A stretch of 64,000 nt of DNA, taken from Ryuthela nishihirai (lineage: Eukaryota; Arthropoda; Arachnida; Araneae; Heptathelidae). The number at the start of each line of letters is the position of its first letter. Position 1 is the first letter of the stretch. The stretch covers positions 17,649,404-17,713,403 of the forward strand of contig JAWZYU010000034.1 of the NCBI GenBank assembly GCA_038380435.1. Reading direction: 5' to 3'. The position numbers and the translations under genes were made by a program. Below are positions 46,349-55,713 of the stretch, piece by piece. The notes beneath the pieces are model-generated. The model had not been told where the DNA came from. It made no database searches and saw only the letters and a program-made list of their open reading frames with translations.

Positions 46349-49300
46349 ATGGAGATGTCATTCAACGAGAAACTTGCCGCACTCACCAGCATTCAGGGAG
46401 AGCTCGAGGATATCCTTCGTCGAATCGAGTTGGAATCAGCTATGCGTACCTCAAGCCCCACCCTCGGACAGCCGAGAGATGCCTCCGGCCGTCCGAACAC
46501 CTCCAGCCAGCCGAGAGATAACTCTGGCCAGTCAAGTACCACTGGTCAGCCACGTCCCACTGACCTGCCAAGCACCAACGTCCAGCACCGTACGGGGCGC
46601 CTCAGCCTAAAGAGGCGTCGCCAGATGCGTGGAGAAGGCTGCGACCGTCCGAGCACCTCCGACCAGCCGAGAGATAACTCCGGCCAGTCAAGTACCACCG
46701 GTCAGCCAAGCACCACCGCCCAGCCCCGTACGTGGCGCCTGAGCCTAAAGAGGCGTCGCCAGATGCGGGGAGAAGGCCCCGACGCCAAGCAGCAGAGGCC
46801 CGCTGCAGCATCTTCTGCGCCTGCGCCCGTCATCGCGCAGGCAAGTGTGGCTCCCGGCTATGTAGTGACGCGCTCCAGCAGCTTCAGGTCCGCCAAATAC
46901 AAAGCCATATTTACGTCCCACACGGTTCGAATGACCAACTTCGACCGTGTGGGCCCTCTTGAATTTATGGATGCCCTTCTGACTGTACATCAGAATATTT
47001 TTGAGGAACTGCTTCCCCAAGAAGAGTACACTCACGTGAGGGTCTGCGTGCGCTCCAAGTGCCTCCGGAACCCCATCAACCTGCCGTTGACCACACGTAA
47101 CGAGGTCACGGCAGAAAAATTCATGTCCACCATCGAAAGGGTGCTAAATTCCAATGAAGCGGTGGGCACTGACGAAGATTTATTCTTCGACTTTGCCGCC
47201 GCTGATTTGGAACGTTCCGGAGGCGCCCGTACACCAGGCCCACGCCGCAGACCCCTGGCGGACCTGGCTGCGTTTAACGACGGCAAAAGGAGCGTGGTCA
47301 CCATCAACAACGAAGACAACCTGTGCCTCGCCCGGAGCCTCGTCGTCGGTAGGGCCCTGTGTATGAAGAAGAAAGGTTTGATGACACAGGGCGCCTACAA
47401 GTGCATCTGTGACCGACGGCTGCCGCGTCAACGTCACGAGGCACAGGTTCTTCATCGTGAGGCCGGGATACCAGAGGGCAAGTGCGGGTTGTCCCACATC
47501 AAAGAATTTCAACTGTTCCTGTACCCCGAATACAGGATCATCGTGTTCGGGGCACAGGATGATTTCCAAGTCATCTTCGCCGGGAAGCAGGAGGCACCTA
47601 GCACCATCTACCTCCTGCACGACGACGGTCACTTCTCCGTCGTCACCAGCCCGGCGGGATACTTTCGGGCCATCGATTTCTGCGTCCCGTGCCTGAAGCC
47701 TGTGTTTAACAAACCCCACATCTGCAAAGGTGTCTGTCGTTCGTGCCTGACAGCAGACTGTGGGAAAAGGGGGGTTTCTATTTATTGTGACCTGTGCCAT
47801 TATTATTTCAGAGGTCAACAGTGCCTGACCGCACATTTTTTAAATGGCACCTGTGCAAAACGGCACCGGTGCCTCGACTGTGGGGAGACCTACGCTACCT
47901 CCTCGGATCCTACCCATCAGTGTGTGCAGAAAGAATTAGAGTGTGTGAAAGTGGCTAAAGAATGTGAAGTCACAGGCCGCCGTTTCTATTTCGACATAGA
48001 AACGGTGGAAGAAGCAGACGGTGTGCTGACACCTATTCTGTGCATCGTCACCTACGAAGAAGGTGACGGTGTATGGAAATATGAAGAGTTCCCCCACACC
48101 GACGACTTCATGGACTGGTTGCTGGCTGTCGTCAACGGTAAGCCTAAATTTAAAGATATCACTTTGCTCGCACATAACGGTAGAGGATTCGATTTTATTC
48201 CGATTCTAAATTACCTCTATCGTAAGTGCCTGAGGCCGGAATTGATTTTTAACGGCAACAAAATTCTTCTGCTTAATTTACCCGGCCTCAAAATCAGGTT
48301 TATCGATTCTCTTTCTTTCATTCTGGCTCCTCTTCGCTCTTTCCCTAAAACTTTCGGCATCACCGAAGTCAAAAAAGGTTTCTTCCCCCACGCTTTTTGC
48401 ACACGGCAAAACTTTAATTATTCAGGACCCATCCCCGAAGCCCATTATTTTGAACCACAGTACATGACCCCAGGAGAAGCTTCAGCGTTCCACGAGTGGT
48501 ACGGAACAGTGCAGGGGACTCACTGGGATTTCAAATCTGAAATGATTGCGTACTGTAAATCTGACGTGCACACTTTAATGCGAGGTTGTGAGAGCTTCCG
48601 AACGGAATTTTTAGGGATGACCGGGGTGGACCCTTTTTCTAAAATCACTCTCTCTTCGGCTTGTCTGCAGGTCTACAGACAGAAATTCATGCCCGAAGGA
48701 GTGATTGGCGTTTACCCCTCCAACGGTTATTCCTCGGGCGACCGTCAGAGTAGGAAAGGCCTTGCATGGTTAGCCTACATAGAAGAGACCGAGAATCTCA
48801 CCCTGCAGACAGCGCGCTCTGTAGAGGGTGAAGCCAAAGTTGGCCCTTATTTTTTGGACGGTCTGTGTAGGGAGACCAAGCAGGCTCTGGATTTTGCGGG
48901 ATGTTATTTTCACTCCTGTCCCGAATGCTTCAGTCCCGGCATTACTCACCCTCTCACAGGACAGCCCATGGTTCTAAATTATTTAAGAACCCTGGATAGA
49001 GAGCGGTGCATTCGTCAACTTTTACCTGATTACAGGTACAGAGTGTGCTGGGAGCACGATTTCGACCGGCTACTCAAGACAGATCCCACCGCTGCGCGCA
49101 TTTATCAGCAGACAGAAGAGGTAAGGAGAATTAGCGGGCGCTCCTTCCTCTACGGTGGGAGAACGGAGACATTCTCCTTGTTTTGCGACACCAAGGTCGA
49201 AAATTGTGAGGTGAAGTATTTCGACGTGAACTCCCTTTACCCCTCAATTTGCAAGAGAGGAGTTTTCCCTGTCAAACACCCCCGGAGGATCACCGAAAAT

Positions 49301-50512
49301 TTTGATTACACCCCTGACGCATATTTCGGCATCATCCACTGCACGGTGCTTCCTCCTACCGACCTTTATATCCCCGTACTCCCCTACCGTTGTCGTAACA
49401 AACTGTTGTTCCCTCTGTGCAGCACTTGTGCAGAATTAGCACAGGTAGACCCATGTACTCACACCGAAGCACAGAGAGCTCTCACCGCCTCTTATGTGTC
49501 GCTGGAATTATACAAAGCAGTCCGTGAAGGCTACAAAATTGTCAAAATTCACGATGTTTGGCACTATTCGGAAACTATTACTTACACCAACCAGGACCCC
49601 GGTTTATTTGGCAAATACATCAACACGTTTTTAGAAGCCAAACAAAAATATTCAGGTTACCCTTCAAACGTTAACACAGACGAAGAAAAAGCAAAATTCT
49701 GTGAAGATTTCTTTCAGGCAGAAGGAGTGAGAATTAACCCCCAGGAAGTTGAGTATAACGGAACCAAACGAAGTTCAAGTAAATCAATGCTCAACAGCTT
49801 GTGGGGGAAGGTATCGGAAGATCTTTCTAGACCAGTGTCCCAGATCATCACCGATCCCATAAAATTATTGGATTTAGCGAACGATCGCTCCAAAATTCTC
49901 ACCGACCTTCATGCGGTCAATTCGGATCATATCCTAGTGACCTACAGACCCGCAAAAGAATTCACCCCCACCAACCCGAAAGGAAGTGCCGTCGTAGCCT
50001 CTTTTGTCACTTCCCAGGCGAGGCTCGTTCTATTAGACATGCTTTCCAAATTAAAACAGCGAGCCCTCTATGCCGACACGGATTCGTGCATATTTAAAAC
50101 TTCACCCAGCGACACATTTATTCCAGAGTCCTCCGATTTTATGGGCTATTTTAAAAACGAGATTACCGATCAGTATGGGCCAAACACCACTATAGATCGG
50201 TACATCTCCATAGCCCCGAAAAATTACATCCTGGAACTTTCGAACGGGGAAACTATCACCCGTGCGAAAGGCTTTAAATTGAGTGTGCATAACAGGGAAC
50301 GCTACACCACGGAGCTTCTCCACGATTTAATTCTAGGAGGCCCCCCAACCACTTTTCCCGTCCCTTTCAATGTCCAAATTGACAAACACAAGGCCACCCT
50401 CACCAACCGCCCTTTCCATAAAAAACTCTCTTTTAATTTTAACAAGAGAATCTTTAAACCTGGGCAAAGTGCCACATTCCCTTTCGGTTACAAAAGTCTA
50501 AATTCCTGTTAA
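46349..50512 (+). CDS. protein-primed family B DNA polymerase (PolB) with N-terminal extension
   Basis: Replicates the element from protein-primed linear ends (known for the family). 1387 aa from ATG 46349. Residues 1-150 are low-complexity (Ser, Thr, Gln, Pro) with a duplicated RLSLKRRRQMRGEG block. Residues about 180-445 form a domain with NEDNLCLARSL (C326) and DDGHFSVV (H428), spaced like an OTU-type cysteine protease (inference). Residues about 445-530 are a Cys/His-rich zinc region. The 3'-5' exonuclease has Exo I YFDIET (D549, E551), Exo II AHNGRGFDF (D615) and Exo III YCKSD (Y735, D739). The polymerase has motif A YFDVNSLYPS (D959), motif B with K1145, and motif C YADTDS (D1243, D1245). 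All are intact. It is the only plus-strand gene of the element; its own upstream region carries a tandem duplication. A diverged, broken homologue starts at 62239. Confidence 0.93.
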   Translation: MEMSFNEKLAALTSIQGELEDILRRIELESAMRTSSPTLGQPRDASGRPNTSSQPRDNSGQSSTTGQPRPTDLPSTNVQHRTGRLSLKRRRQMRGEGCDRPSTSDQPRDNSGQSSTTGQPSTTAQPRTWRLSLKRRRQMRGEGPDAKQQRPAAASSAPAPVIAQASVAPGYVVTRSSSFRSAKYKAIFTSHTVRMTNFDRVGPLEFMDALLTVHQNIFEELLPQEEYTHVRVCVRSKCLRNPINLPLTTRNEVTAEKFMSTIERVLNSNEAVGTDEDLFFDFAAADLERSGGARTPGPRRRPLADLAAFNDGKRSVVTINNEDNLCLARSLVVGRALCMKKKGLMTQGAYKCICDRRLPRQRHEAQVLHREAGIPEGKCGLSHIKEFQLFLYPEYRIIVFGAQDDFQVIFAGKQEAPSTIYLLHDDGHFSVVTSPAGYFRAIDFCVPCLKPVFNKPHICKGVCRSCLTADCGKRGVSIYCDLCHYYFRGQQCLTAHFLNGTCAKRHRCLDCGETYATSSDPTHQCVQKELECVKVAKECEVTGRRFYFDIETVEEADGVLTPILCIVTYEEGDGVWKYEEFPHTDDFMDWLLAVVNGKPKFKDITLLAHNGRGFDFIPILNYLYRKCLRPELIFNGNKILLLNLPGLKIRFIDSLSFILAPLRSFPKTFGITEVKKGFFPHAFCTRQNFNYSGPIPEAHYFEPQYMTPGEASAFHEWYGTVQGTHWDFKSEMIAYCKSDVHTLMRGCESFRTEFLGMTGVDPFSKITLSSACLQVYRQKFMPEGVIGVYPSNGYSSGDRQSRKGLAWLAYIEETENLTLQTARSVEGEAKVGPYFLDGLCRETKQALDFAGCYFHSCPECFSPGITHPLTGQPMVLNYLRTLDRERCIRQLLPDYRYRVCWEHDFDRLLKTDPTAARIYQQTEEVRRISGRSFLYGGRTETFSLFCDTKVENCEVKYFDVNSLYPSICKRGVFPVKHPRRITENFDYTPDAYFGIIHCTVLPPTDLYIPVLPYRCRNKLLFPLCSTCAELAQVDPCTHTEAQRALTASYVSLELYKAVREGYKIVKIHDVWHYSETITYTNQDPGLFGKYINTFLEAKQKYSGYPSNVNTDEEKAKFCEDFFQAEGVRINPQEVEYNGTKRSSSKSMLNSLWGKVSEDLSRPVSQIITDPIKLLDLANDRSKILTDLHAVNSDHILVTYRPAKEFTPTNPKGSAVVASFVTSQARLVLLDMLSKLKQRALYADTDSCIFKTSPSDTFIPESSDFMGYFKNEITDQYGPNTTIDRYISIAPKNYILELSNGETITRAKGFKLSVHNRERYTTELLHDLILGGPPTTFPVPFNVQIDKHKATLTNRPFHKKLSFNFNKRIFKPGQSATFPFGYKSLNSC

Positions 50513-51079
50513 CCGTTACTGACAGCTAGCCACCAGTTCATGTTTCATATTCTTTAGCCACTTTCAGACTTTTCTGCACATATTTTTAAATTGTGTATAT
50601 ATATTTAAAATGTGGGGAGGTAATTATTTTAAATAAGGTTTTTGTTATTATTTTAAATGTGGTCAGACACATATTTTTAAATTGTGTATATATTTTAAAT
50701 GTGGGCCGACACATATTTTTAAATTGTGTATATATTTTAAACGTGGGCAGGTAATTATTTTAAATGTGGTCAGGTACATATTTTTAAATCATGCAATTAT
50801 TTTAAATGTGGGCAGGTAATTATTTTAAATCATGCAATTATTTTAAATGTGGGCAGGCACATATTTTTAAATTGTGTATATATTTTAAATGTGGGCAAGT
50901 AATTATTTTAAATAAGGTTTTTGTTATTATTTTTAAATGTGGACAGGCACATATTTTAAATAAGGTTTTTGTTATTATTATTTTAAATAAGGTTTTTGTT
51001 AATCATACAATTAAGTCATGCCTTGCAGATGGGGGTTTATGGACAGGCTCAGGTTCACCTATTGTAAATAATGCTTCGT
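50513..51079. repeat. A+T-rich tandem array after PolB
   Basis: From about 50575 to 51010 the motif ATTTTAAATGTGGGCAGG with spacers (AATTGTGTATAT, AATAAGGTTTTTGTTATT) repeats about ten times with variable spacing. It lies where the two transcription units converge. No coding. Confidence 0.8.
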
Positions 51080-51872
51080 TTTTGTAAATATGTCATACTT
51101 CTACTATTATTCAACATACTATGATGTTCACGAATGATTGTTATACGCTGTTTGTTATGAATCTGAAATAAATGTGTTTAAACCCCTGTGATCTATGAGT
51201 TTTTCCTACAAAGAAAAATTCACTTACTTTTGAAGCCTCACGTGGTGGCACCTGTGGGATAATCCGACTGTATAATATCTGAAGACATAAATATTCTTAA
51301 TAATCAAGCTGAAAAAAAGCTTAATAACACTCAAGTATAAAATGCTTAATACCTGAAAACATAATATATCAAACGTAAATATATGAAAGTGCTTAAGGTG
51401 TAATAATACACAAGTATCATATATGAAAGTATAAAAATGATTAATACCAGAATAATATATGAAAAGGGGGAAAACGTAATAACCCCCAAGTATAAAAAAT
51501 GATTAATACCAGAAAAATATATCAAACGTAAATATATAAAATTCTTAATACACAAGTATAAATTCTTAAAGTGTAACGCAAAGGGACGTTCTTTTTTTTT
51601 TTGCTCTAGACAATTATAAAGCTGTACATAAACCATTTTACTACGAAAGCTTTTAGTAATGAATAAAACTTTTTAAAGAGATATAAAAACTGAACGATCC
51701 TACCTAGTAAAATAATTTGTACGATAGGGCATCCTTTACTAAAATTGGGTGGCCTTTAAAAAGGCCTTTTTAAAGAAGGAAGGCGAAGTCGGAAGTGGGA
51801 AAGAAAAGCAAGACTAGAGGGTTGAAGACAGAAACACCACAGGCGGCGAAGACCTCACGAGATCTCCGACGC
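51080..51872. repeat. convergence region with poly(A) signal and second A+T array
   Basis: AATAAA at 51167-51172 is a candidate polyadenylation signal for PolB, though about 650 bp after its stop. From about 51290 to 51570 a second, looser A+T repeat (ATATATGAAAGTATAAAAATG-like units with TTAATACCAG) follows. No gene seen. Confidence 0.5.
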
Positions 51873-52283
51873 TTAGCACAACCGCCTGCGTAGCGCAGGC
51901 GGCGTTACGGCATCATCCGGCACATTAACTAACGCTATATCAGCAGCACTCTGACCCCGGATGCATGGTTGCGGACGACGAGGGGATGGTTGAGAACGAA
52001 CGCGATGGCAGGAGCACTGGCATTGCGTATCCCCGCGCAGCGTTGCTAGAGCGTCGGCGCCGAAAGTCAACGTACACTCGCGCCGACGAAAATCCCACTC
52101 CACCATCACTTCGTATTCAGGGATCGGGGACGGCTGCCTCACTCCGCCTCTGACACCGGACCTAACTCCATCGGGGGTACGGGGTCGTGGCTGACGGTGG
52201 CAGCTACAGGCACACGGACCCACGGGTAGAGACCCCTCTGGGAAATGGAGCGTCAGACGTCTTGCCTCAACAGTGTACTGCAT
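51873..52283 (-). CDS. twin CxCxCH protein, function unknown
   Basis: 136 aa from the first ATG (52283); the frame opens slightly upstream without an ATG. It holds an internal duplication: residues 2-30 and 59-94 each have a beta-like stretch ending in C-x-C-x-C-H (CACSCH, C24/C26/C28/H29; CQCSCH, C88/C90/C92/H93). The two are joined by an Arg/Pro/Gly-rich linker, and the C-terminus is Arg-rich. The clustered Cys and His suggest two small metal-binding units. I do not recognise the family. It is the last minus-strand gene of the late cluster, separated from the next gene by about 300 bp with a direct repeat, so it may be a separate unit. Confidence 0.6.
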   Translation of the reverse strand: MQYTVEARRLTLHFPEGSLPVGPCACSCHRQPRPRTPDGVRSGVRGGVRQPSPIPEYEVMVEWDFRRRECTLTFGADALATLRGDTQCQCSCHRVRSQPSPRRPQPCIRGQSAADIALVNVPDDAVTPPALRRRLC

Positions 52284-52330
52284 GGTGAATGAGCGCGAAA
52301 ACGCTTCCAAGTATATTCAACAAATGCGGG

Positions 52331-52470
52331 CGAACCCGTAATGGACCCCTAACAGATGTTCAGATATCCGGTACAAGTGTGGGAACGCGTATATTCCAGA
52401 CCACGGTTCGAACCCGAACTGGGCCCCTAGCAGATGTCCAGACATCCGGTCCCAGTGTGGGAACGCATAT
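52331..52470. repeat. ~62-bp direct repeat pair between late genes
   Basis: 52331-52392 and 52409-52470 both run CGAACCCG ... CCCCTAxCAGATGTxCAGA ... CCAGTGTGGGAACGC with few differences. It lies upstream of the twin CxCxCH gene and may hold its promoter. Confidence 0.7.
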
Positions 52471-52560
52471 TCGATCCATGTTGTAGTTACTTATGATTTT
52501 ATTGAAAGGTTGGGTGTATTTGCTTATGAAAAAACGAGACGATATCAACGTTCACACATT

Positions 52561-52566
52561 TTTATT
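52561..52566 (-). terminator. poly(A) signal of the late cluster
   Basis: AATAAA on the minus strand, 13 bp past the stop of the gene at 52579-53019. It could serve the overlapping genes from the penton through this one. Confidence 0.5.
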
Positions 52567-52578
52567 TAACCGTACACA

Positions 52579-53019
52579 TTAAAATATTTCCCAGTCGAGC
52601 ATTTGACGTAAATGTTCCTGACCGGGTACATCAGATTTTTGTTGTTTCTTGAACGGTTCCATCAGTAAGTCGGTCATGTGAGATCCTAACACCGGACTCC
52701 CCTGATGTAACAATCGACCTCTTGAATCCCATCGCACTGCTTCCGGTAGAGCCTTTATCCTCTCTTGAACTTTACGTTTGAACCCCTTAGGAACCATATC
52801 AATGATATCCTTTTGCGACAGTCCTGGCGTCAATATTATTTCGTCCGGATTTTCGACTTTTCGAGCGTATTGTAAATATTTCCTCAAAACGGCGAGATAA
52901 GCAGAGGCTTTATCGTCAGCATTACCGGGGGTATTCAATATTCGCTGCATGTCGGTGTCTAATTGCTCTGTCTTCGTCTTCAGATGGCGTTTTTCTACCG
53001 CTTTCACTGTGAGGCTCAT
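52579..53019 (-). CDS. small Polinton protein, 146 aa, function unknown
   Basis: Starts at ATG 53019, overlapping the previous stop in ATGA. It is charged and helical with no Cys: an N-terminal basic helix (AVEKRHLKTKTEQLDTDMQR), a central region (residues 38-60) and a DIIDMVPKGFKRKVQERIKA block with a GSPVLGSHMTDLLM stretch near residues 107-120. I know of similar proteins near Polinton packaging genes but cannot name a function. The tight overlap with the upstream virion-type gene suggests a structural or assembly role (inference). Confidence 0.65.
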   Translation of the reverse strand: MSLTVKAVEKRHLKTKTEQLDTDMQRILNTPGNADDKASAYLAVLRKYLQYARKVENPDEIILTPGLSQKDIIDMVPKGFKRKVQERIKALPEAVRWDSRGRLLHQGSPVLGSHMTDLLMEPFKKQQKSDVPGQEHLRQMLDWEIF

Positions 53020-53339
53020 TGTTTGAATAAATTTGCGATGAGCGGCACGACTGAAGCCAGTAGAGGTAATAAAAATCCCGACCCTTTCTGATTCAGGTAG
53101 CTTCGTTTAGACTTCAAGCTAATCTTTTTCGACGCGAGTCTTCTGATGACGCACTTATGTTTCGCTAATTTTTTAAGCACGGAGCCCGAGATGGGAAGAT
53201 TGGCTCTCACTAAATTAAAACAGATCTCACACAGAGCGAGGAGTTCACTGTCACTGGCGTTTTTTAATAATGATGCGCGCTTTTTAGGGGGTGCGCTCAA
53301 CAGGTAGCGAAGAAAGGGACCCTGCTGTTTAATCTTCAT
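53016..53339 (-). CDS. small virion-type protein with hydrophobic C-terminus
   Basis: 107 aa. Basic (Lys-rich residues 55-80), then a GSGFLLPLLASVVPLIANLF segment (residues 87-105) that looks membrane-active or core-associated. The plan (basic DNA-binding middle plus a GSGF-LPLL tail) resembles small core proteins of adenovirus-like and Polinton elements; assignment is inference. Its ATG lies inside the end of the ATPase gene (11-bp overlap) and its stop overlaps the next ATG. Confidence 0.65.
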   Translation of the reverse strand: MKIKQQGPFLRYLLSAPPKKRASLLKNASDSELLALCEICFNLVRANLPISGSVLKKLAKHKCVIRRLASKKISLKSKRSYLNQKGSGFLLPLLASVVPLIANLFKQ

Positions 53340-53946
53340 TCCTCATGTAAATAATTTCTGGATATTCGTTGGGGAGGATCCTGCTCCTTAGTCGCTGATC
53401 GTCTGACGTGTTCACCGTGCAGTCTAACAGTAAATAACCGTGGGGTCTCCGTGTCGCTAGTTTAAATGCATCCAATAATATTTTAGACTCCCCCGGGAAC
53501 ATCTGTCTAGCCAGATACCCGATTTGCGACATGTCTCTGGGACACTTGAACAGAAATAAATAATGGGAGTTGAGACTGATATTCCTCGCACATTTACCTT
53601 GGAAAAATAAATTCTGCGTGATGAGAATGACGGTCGCATTGAGGTGATGGGAACCTTTCGTGAATAAATCAGACACTCTCGTATCACCGGCGGCTTGCAC
53701 GAACATATCATCCAGCACTAATAGGGTATGCTGTTTCGCATTCAGTTGTAGGTCGGGGAAGCCCTCCACACATTCCACTTTCCGCTTGAAAGGTTCAAAG
53801 GCTGGCTGCCATAACGAGTAGCAGTAAATGATCCTGGTGGGGCTGGGGGTGAATACATTTTCTGCGTGACGAATGAGGTCCAAGACAAACGTTGTTTTCC
53901 CACACTGACTTGGGCCGCAAACAAGAATTGAACTCGGGGACTGCAT
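53329..53946 (-). CDS. FtsK/A32-like genome-packaging ATPase
   Basis: 205 aa. Walker A GPSQCGKTTF (residues 11-20), Walker B LLVLDD (75-80) and a downstream ILITQNLFFQGK block (107-117, sensor/arginine region) match the FtsK/HerA-type packaging ATPases found in Polintons and virophages. The length is typical. It would drive DNA into the capsid. It follows the protease gene by 16 bp and overlaps the next gene. Confidence 0.88.
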   Translation of the reverse strand: MQSPSSILVCGPSQCGKTTFVLDLIRHAENVFTPSPTRIIYCYSLWQPAFEPFKRKVECVEGFPDLQLNAKQHTLLVLDDMFVQAAGDTRVSDLFTKGSHHLNATVILITQNLFFQGKCARNISLNSHYLFLFKCPRDMSQIGYLARQMFPGESKILLDAFKLATRRPHGYLLLDCTVNTSDDQRLRSRILPNEYPEIIYMRNED

Positions 53947-53962
53947 GATCGTTAAAGGCGGT

Positions 53963-54406
53963 TTAATACTCCAACAGTTGGTTAAATAACGCCATCAGTA
54001 GTTCATTAAATCCGAGGTCGCACGAATAACGTTCCTTCAGGAATCTTTTCATGGACATTCCTCGTGATCTCAGAAAGAGAAAATACAGACAGTGAATTCC
54101 GCAGGTTGTGGAGGTCGGAGCTTGCAGCGGTAACGTGGGGTACAGTACACGGTTCACCCCTATAGAGCTGTAATATTCTTCTACGGAGGGTTCGAATCCT
54201 AAAGGGTCGAAATGTTCTACAGTTCTCTTGTTCACGTAAACGGCTATCCAGTGCTCTCCACTCGAAGTGGAAACGTCCGTATTAAAAATGAAGAGACAGG
54301 GTTTCTTCTTGATTTTCGGTAACTGGTCTCTGGCATACACCCCCAAGAACAGAGGGTTCGTGAAGGGGTCGTTGTGGAGTACTTGCGTCAGCTGTAACGC
54401 GTCCAT
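53963..54406 (-). CDS. adenain-like maturation cysteine protease
   Basis: 147 aa. The catalytic set of the adenovirus protease/Ulp1 fold is visible: H52 (GEHWIAVYV), D67 (EHFDPLGFEPS), Q95 (oxyanion) and C102 in TCGIHCLYF, with Q-to-C spacing of seven as in adenain. It would cleave capsid and core precursors. The start ATG overlaps the hexon stop (TGATG), so the genes are co-transcribed. All catalytic residues are present. Confidence 0.9.
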   Translation of the reverse strand: MDALQLTQVLHNDPFTNPLFLGVYARDQLPKIKKKPCLFIFNTDVSTSSGEHWIAVYVNKRTVEHFDPLGFEPSVEEYYSSIGVNRVLYPTLPLQAPTSTTCGIHCLYFLFLRSRGMSMKRFLKERYSCDLGFNELLMALFNQLLEY

Positions 54407-55713
54407 CAGGCGGAGAAATCGAATAGGATTTTACGTTGGTGGTCAATTTCGAGCAAGTTGTCGAATTCTGTATACAGAATCACGCTCACGGCTTCGGTTA
54501 GAGGTGTACCGAATTTTATCTCTAAACGGCAGTTGGCAGTCTTGATGGGGTTAAAGTAGCCTTCACATTGCTTTCCATCGGAACCCAATTCAAACCCGAA
54601 CAGGGTGTACCCTTTCGGATAGGCGGCACGACCGAATTGAACCCCTTTATTATCTTTCCACACGTCTAGTGACTCCAACAGCGACTGGTAGGACCGTATA
54701 TATTGATTATTAGGGAAGTCGGGAGTCAACGGTTGAGACGGAAATTGTTCTGAATCGGCGTGCAAGGCCATGTAATTCAGATTAAAATGTTTAAAGTTGT
54801 AAGGGTTTCTAGCGAAATCACCGTTTGCTGCTGTAGAGTCCACCAGACCTATAATGCATCTTCGGGGCATCTGGGAGCTGAATAAATTATCTCTCGTGCT
54901 AGAGGTGATTCCGGGACTCAGGGTGAAAGACCTCACTTCCACACGCCTTAGGGGATACTTTGCCGGGGTCGTGTGTAGCATCTGCGCATGCGCGAGCAAC
55001 GTACTGCTACCGAGTTTGACTTTTCTAACGTAGAAAGCTGCTTCCTCAAACCTCACTCTGTAACCAGGGTCTTCTTCAGCGGTCATCAGGTAGAATTCGG
55101 GTTTTGACCTCGTCAAGCGTATCCGGAGATCGACATGGTTCAGTAGATATCTGTCTTGAAGAAATAAATCGTTGTGTATCCAACTAATTAATTCGACACC
55201 ACGGGATCCCGTCAAATTTCTACGCGTCTTCCAGCCGAGGTTAGCATCGCCACATTCGTCCATTTTGCTTGCGGCATCCAGATGCCACAGGCCGCACGTT
55301 AAATGACTTTTCACTGCGTCATTACCGTAATTCAGTAATGTTTCCAGGTAACTTCTGTAGGGGTAAAGACTGTGGCTTCCACTCACTAACTGCTCGTTCA
55401 AATACACGTCGACCTGACTAAACAGAGAGTGCAGGAAATTATTCGTCGGGGCAACCATCGCTGCGTCAGTGATAGGGTTCCCCGCCGTATCTGTTATTCT
55501 TGCTCTGACCCGCAAATGACATCTGGATAAATCGATATATTCGTCGCCGCCCACGACGTTAAATTCAAGAGGGGTATTTCCTTCTAACGATGCGAGAGGT
55601 TGGTAGGCCACGTACGTGGCTCTTTCGGTCTGCGAATTAGTAGGAGGTACGGCAAACAGGTCGAGTTCCGACAGGGCGCAGTCGCCGGACATGCTGTGGA
55701 TCCTTTCACTCAT
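54406..55713 (-). CDS. major capsid protein, hexon-like (F54H12.2-like family)
   Basis: 435 aa from ATG 55713 (a second Met lies at residue 8). It belongs to the family widely annotated in invertebrate genomes as F54H12.2-like, which I take to be the double jelly-roll major capsid protein of Polintons/adintoviruses. Family landmarks: ELDLFAVPPT near the N-terminus, GGDEYIDLSRCHLRV (about residues 54-68), FLHSLFSQVDVYLNEQLV (about 93-110), AFYVRKVKLG (about 230), YPLRRVEVRSFTLSPG (about 252) and a C-terminal YTEFDNLLEID. The frame is intact. The N-terminal 15 residues may be a cleaved tag (inference). Confidence 0.85.
   Translation of the reverse strand: MSERIHSMSGDCALSELDLFAVPPTNSQTERATYVAYQPLASLEGNTPLEFNVVGGDEYIDLSRCHLRVRARITDTAGNPITDAAMVAPTNNFLHSLFSQVDVYLNEQLVSGSHSLYPYRSYLETLLNYGNDAVKSHLTCGLWHLDAASKMDECGDANLGWKTRRNLTGSRGVELISWIHNDLFLQDRYLLNHVDLRIRLTRSKPEFYLMTAEEDPGYRVRFEEAAFYVRKVKLGSSTLLAHAQMLHTTPAKYPLRRVEVRSFTLSPGITSSTRDNLFSSQMPRRCIIGLVDSTAANGDFARNPYNFKHFNLNYMALHADSEQFPSQPLTPDFPNNQYIRSYQSLLESLDVWKDNKGVQFGRAAYPKGYTLFGFELGSDGKQCEGYFNPIKTANCRLEIKFGTPLTEAVSVILYTEFDNLLEIDHQRKILFDFSA

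Noticed and set aside
47180..47836. Minus-strand open frame of 218 codons within PolB
   Set aside because: It is antisense to the conserved PolB protease-like and zinc regions and has no recognisable protein features; a shadow of a GC-rich gene.
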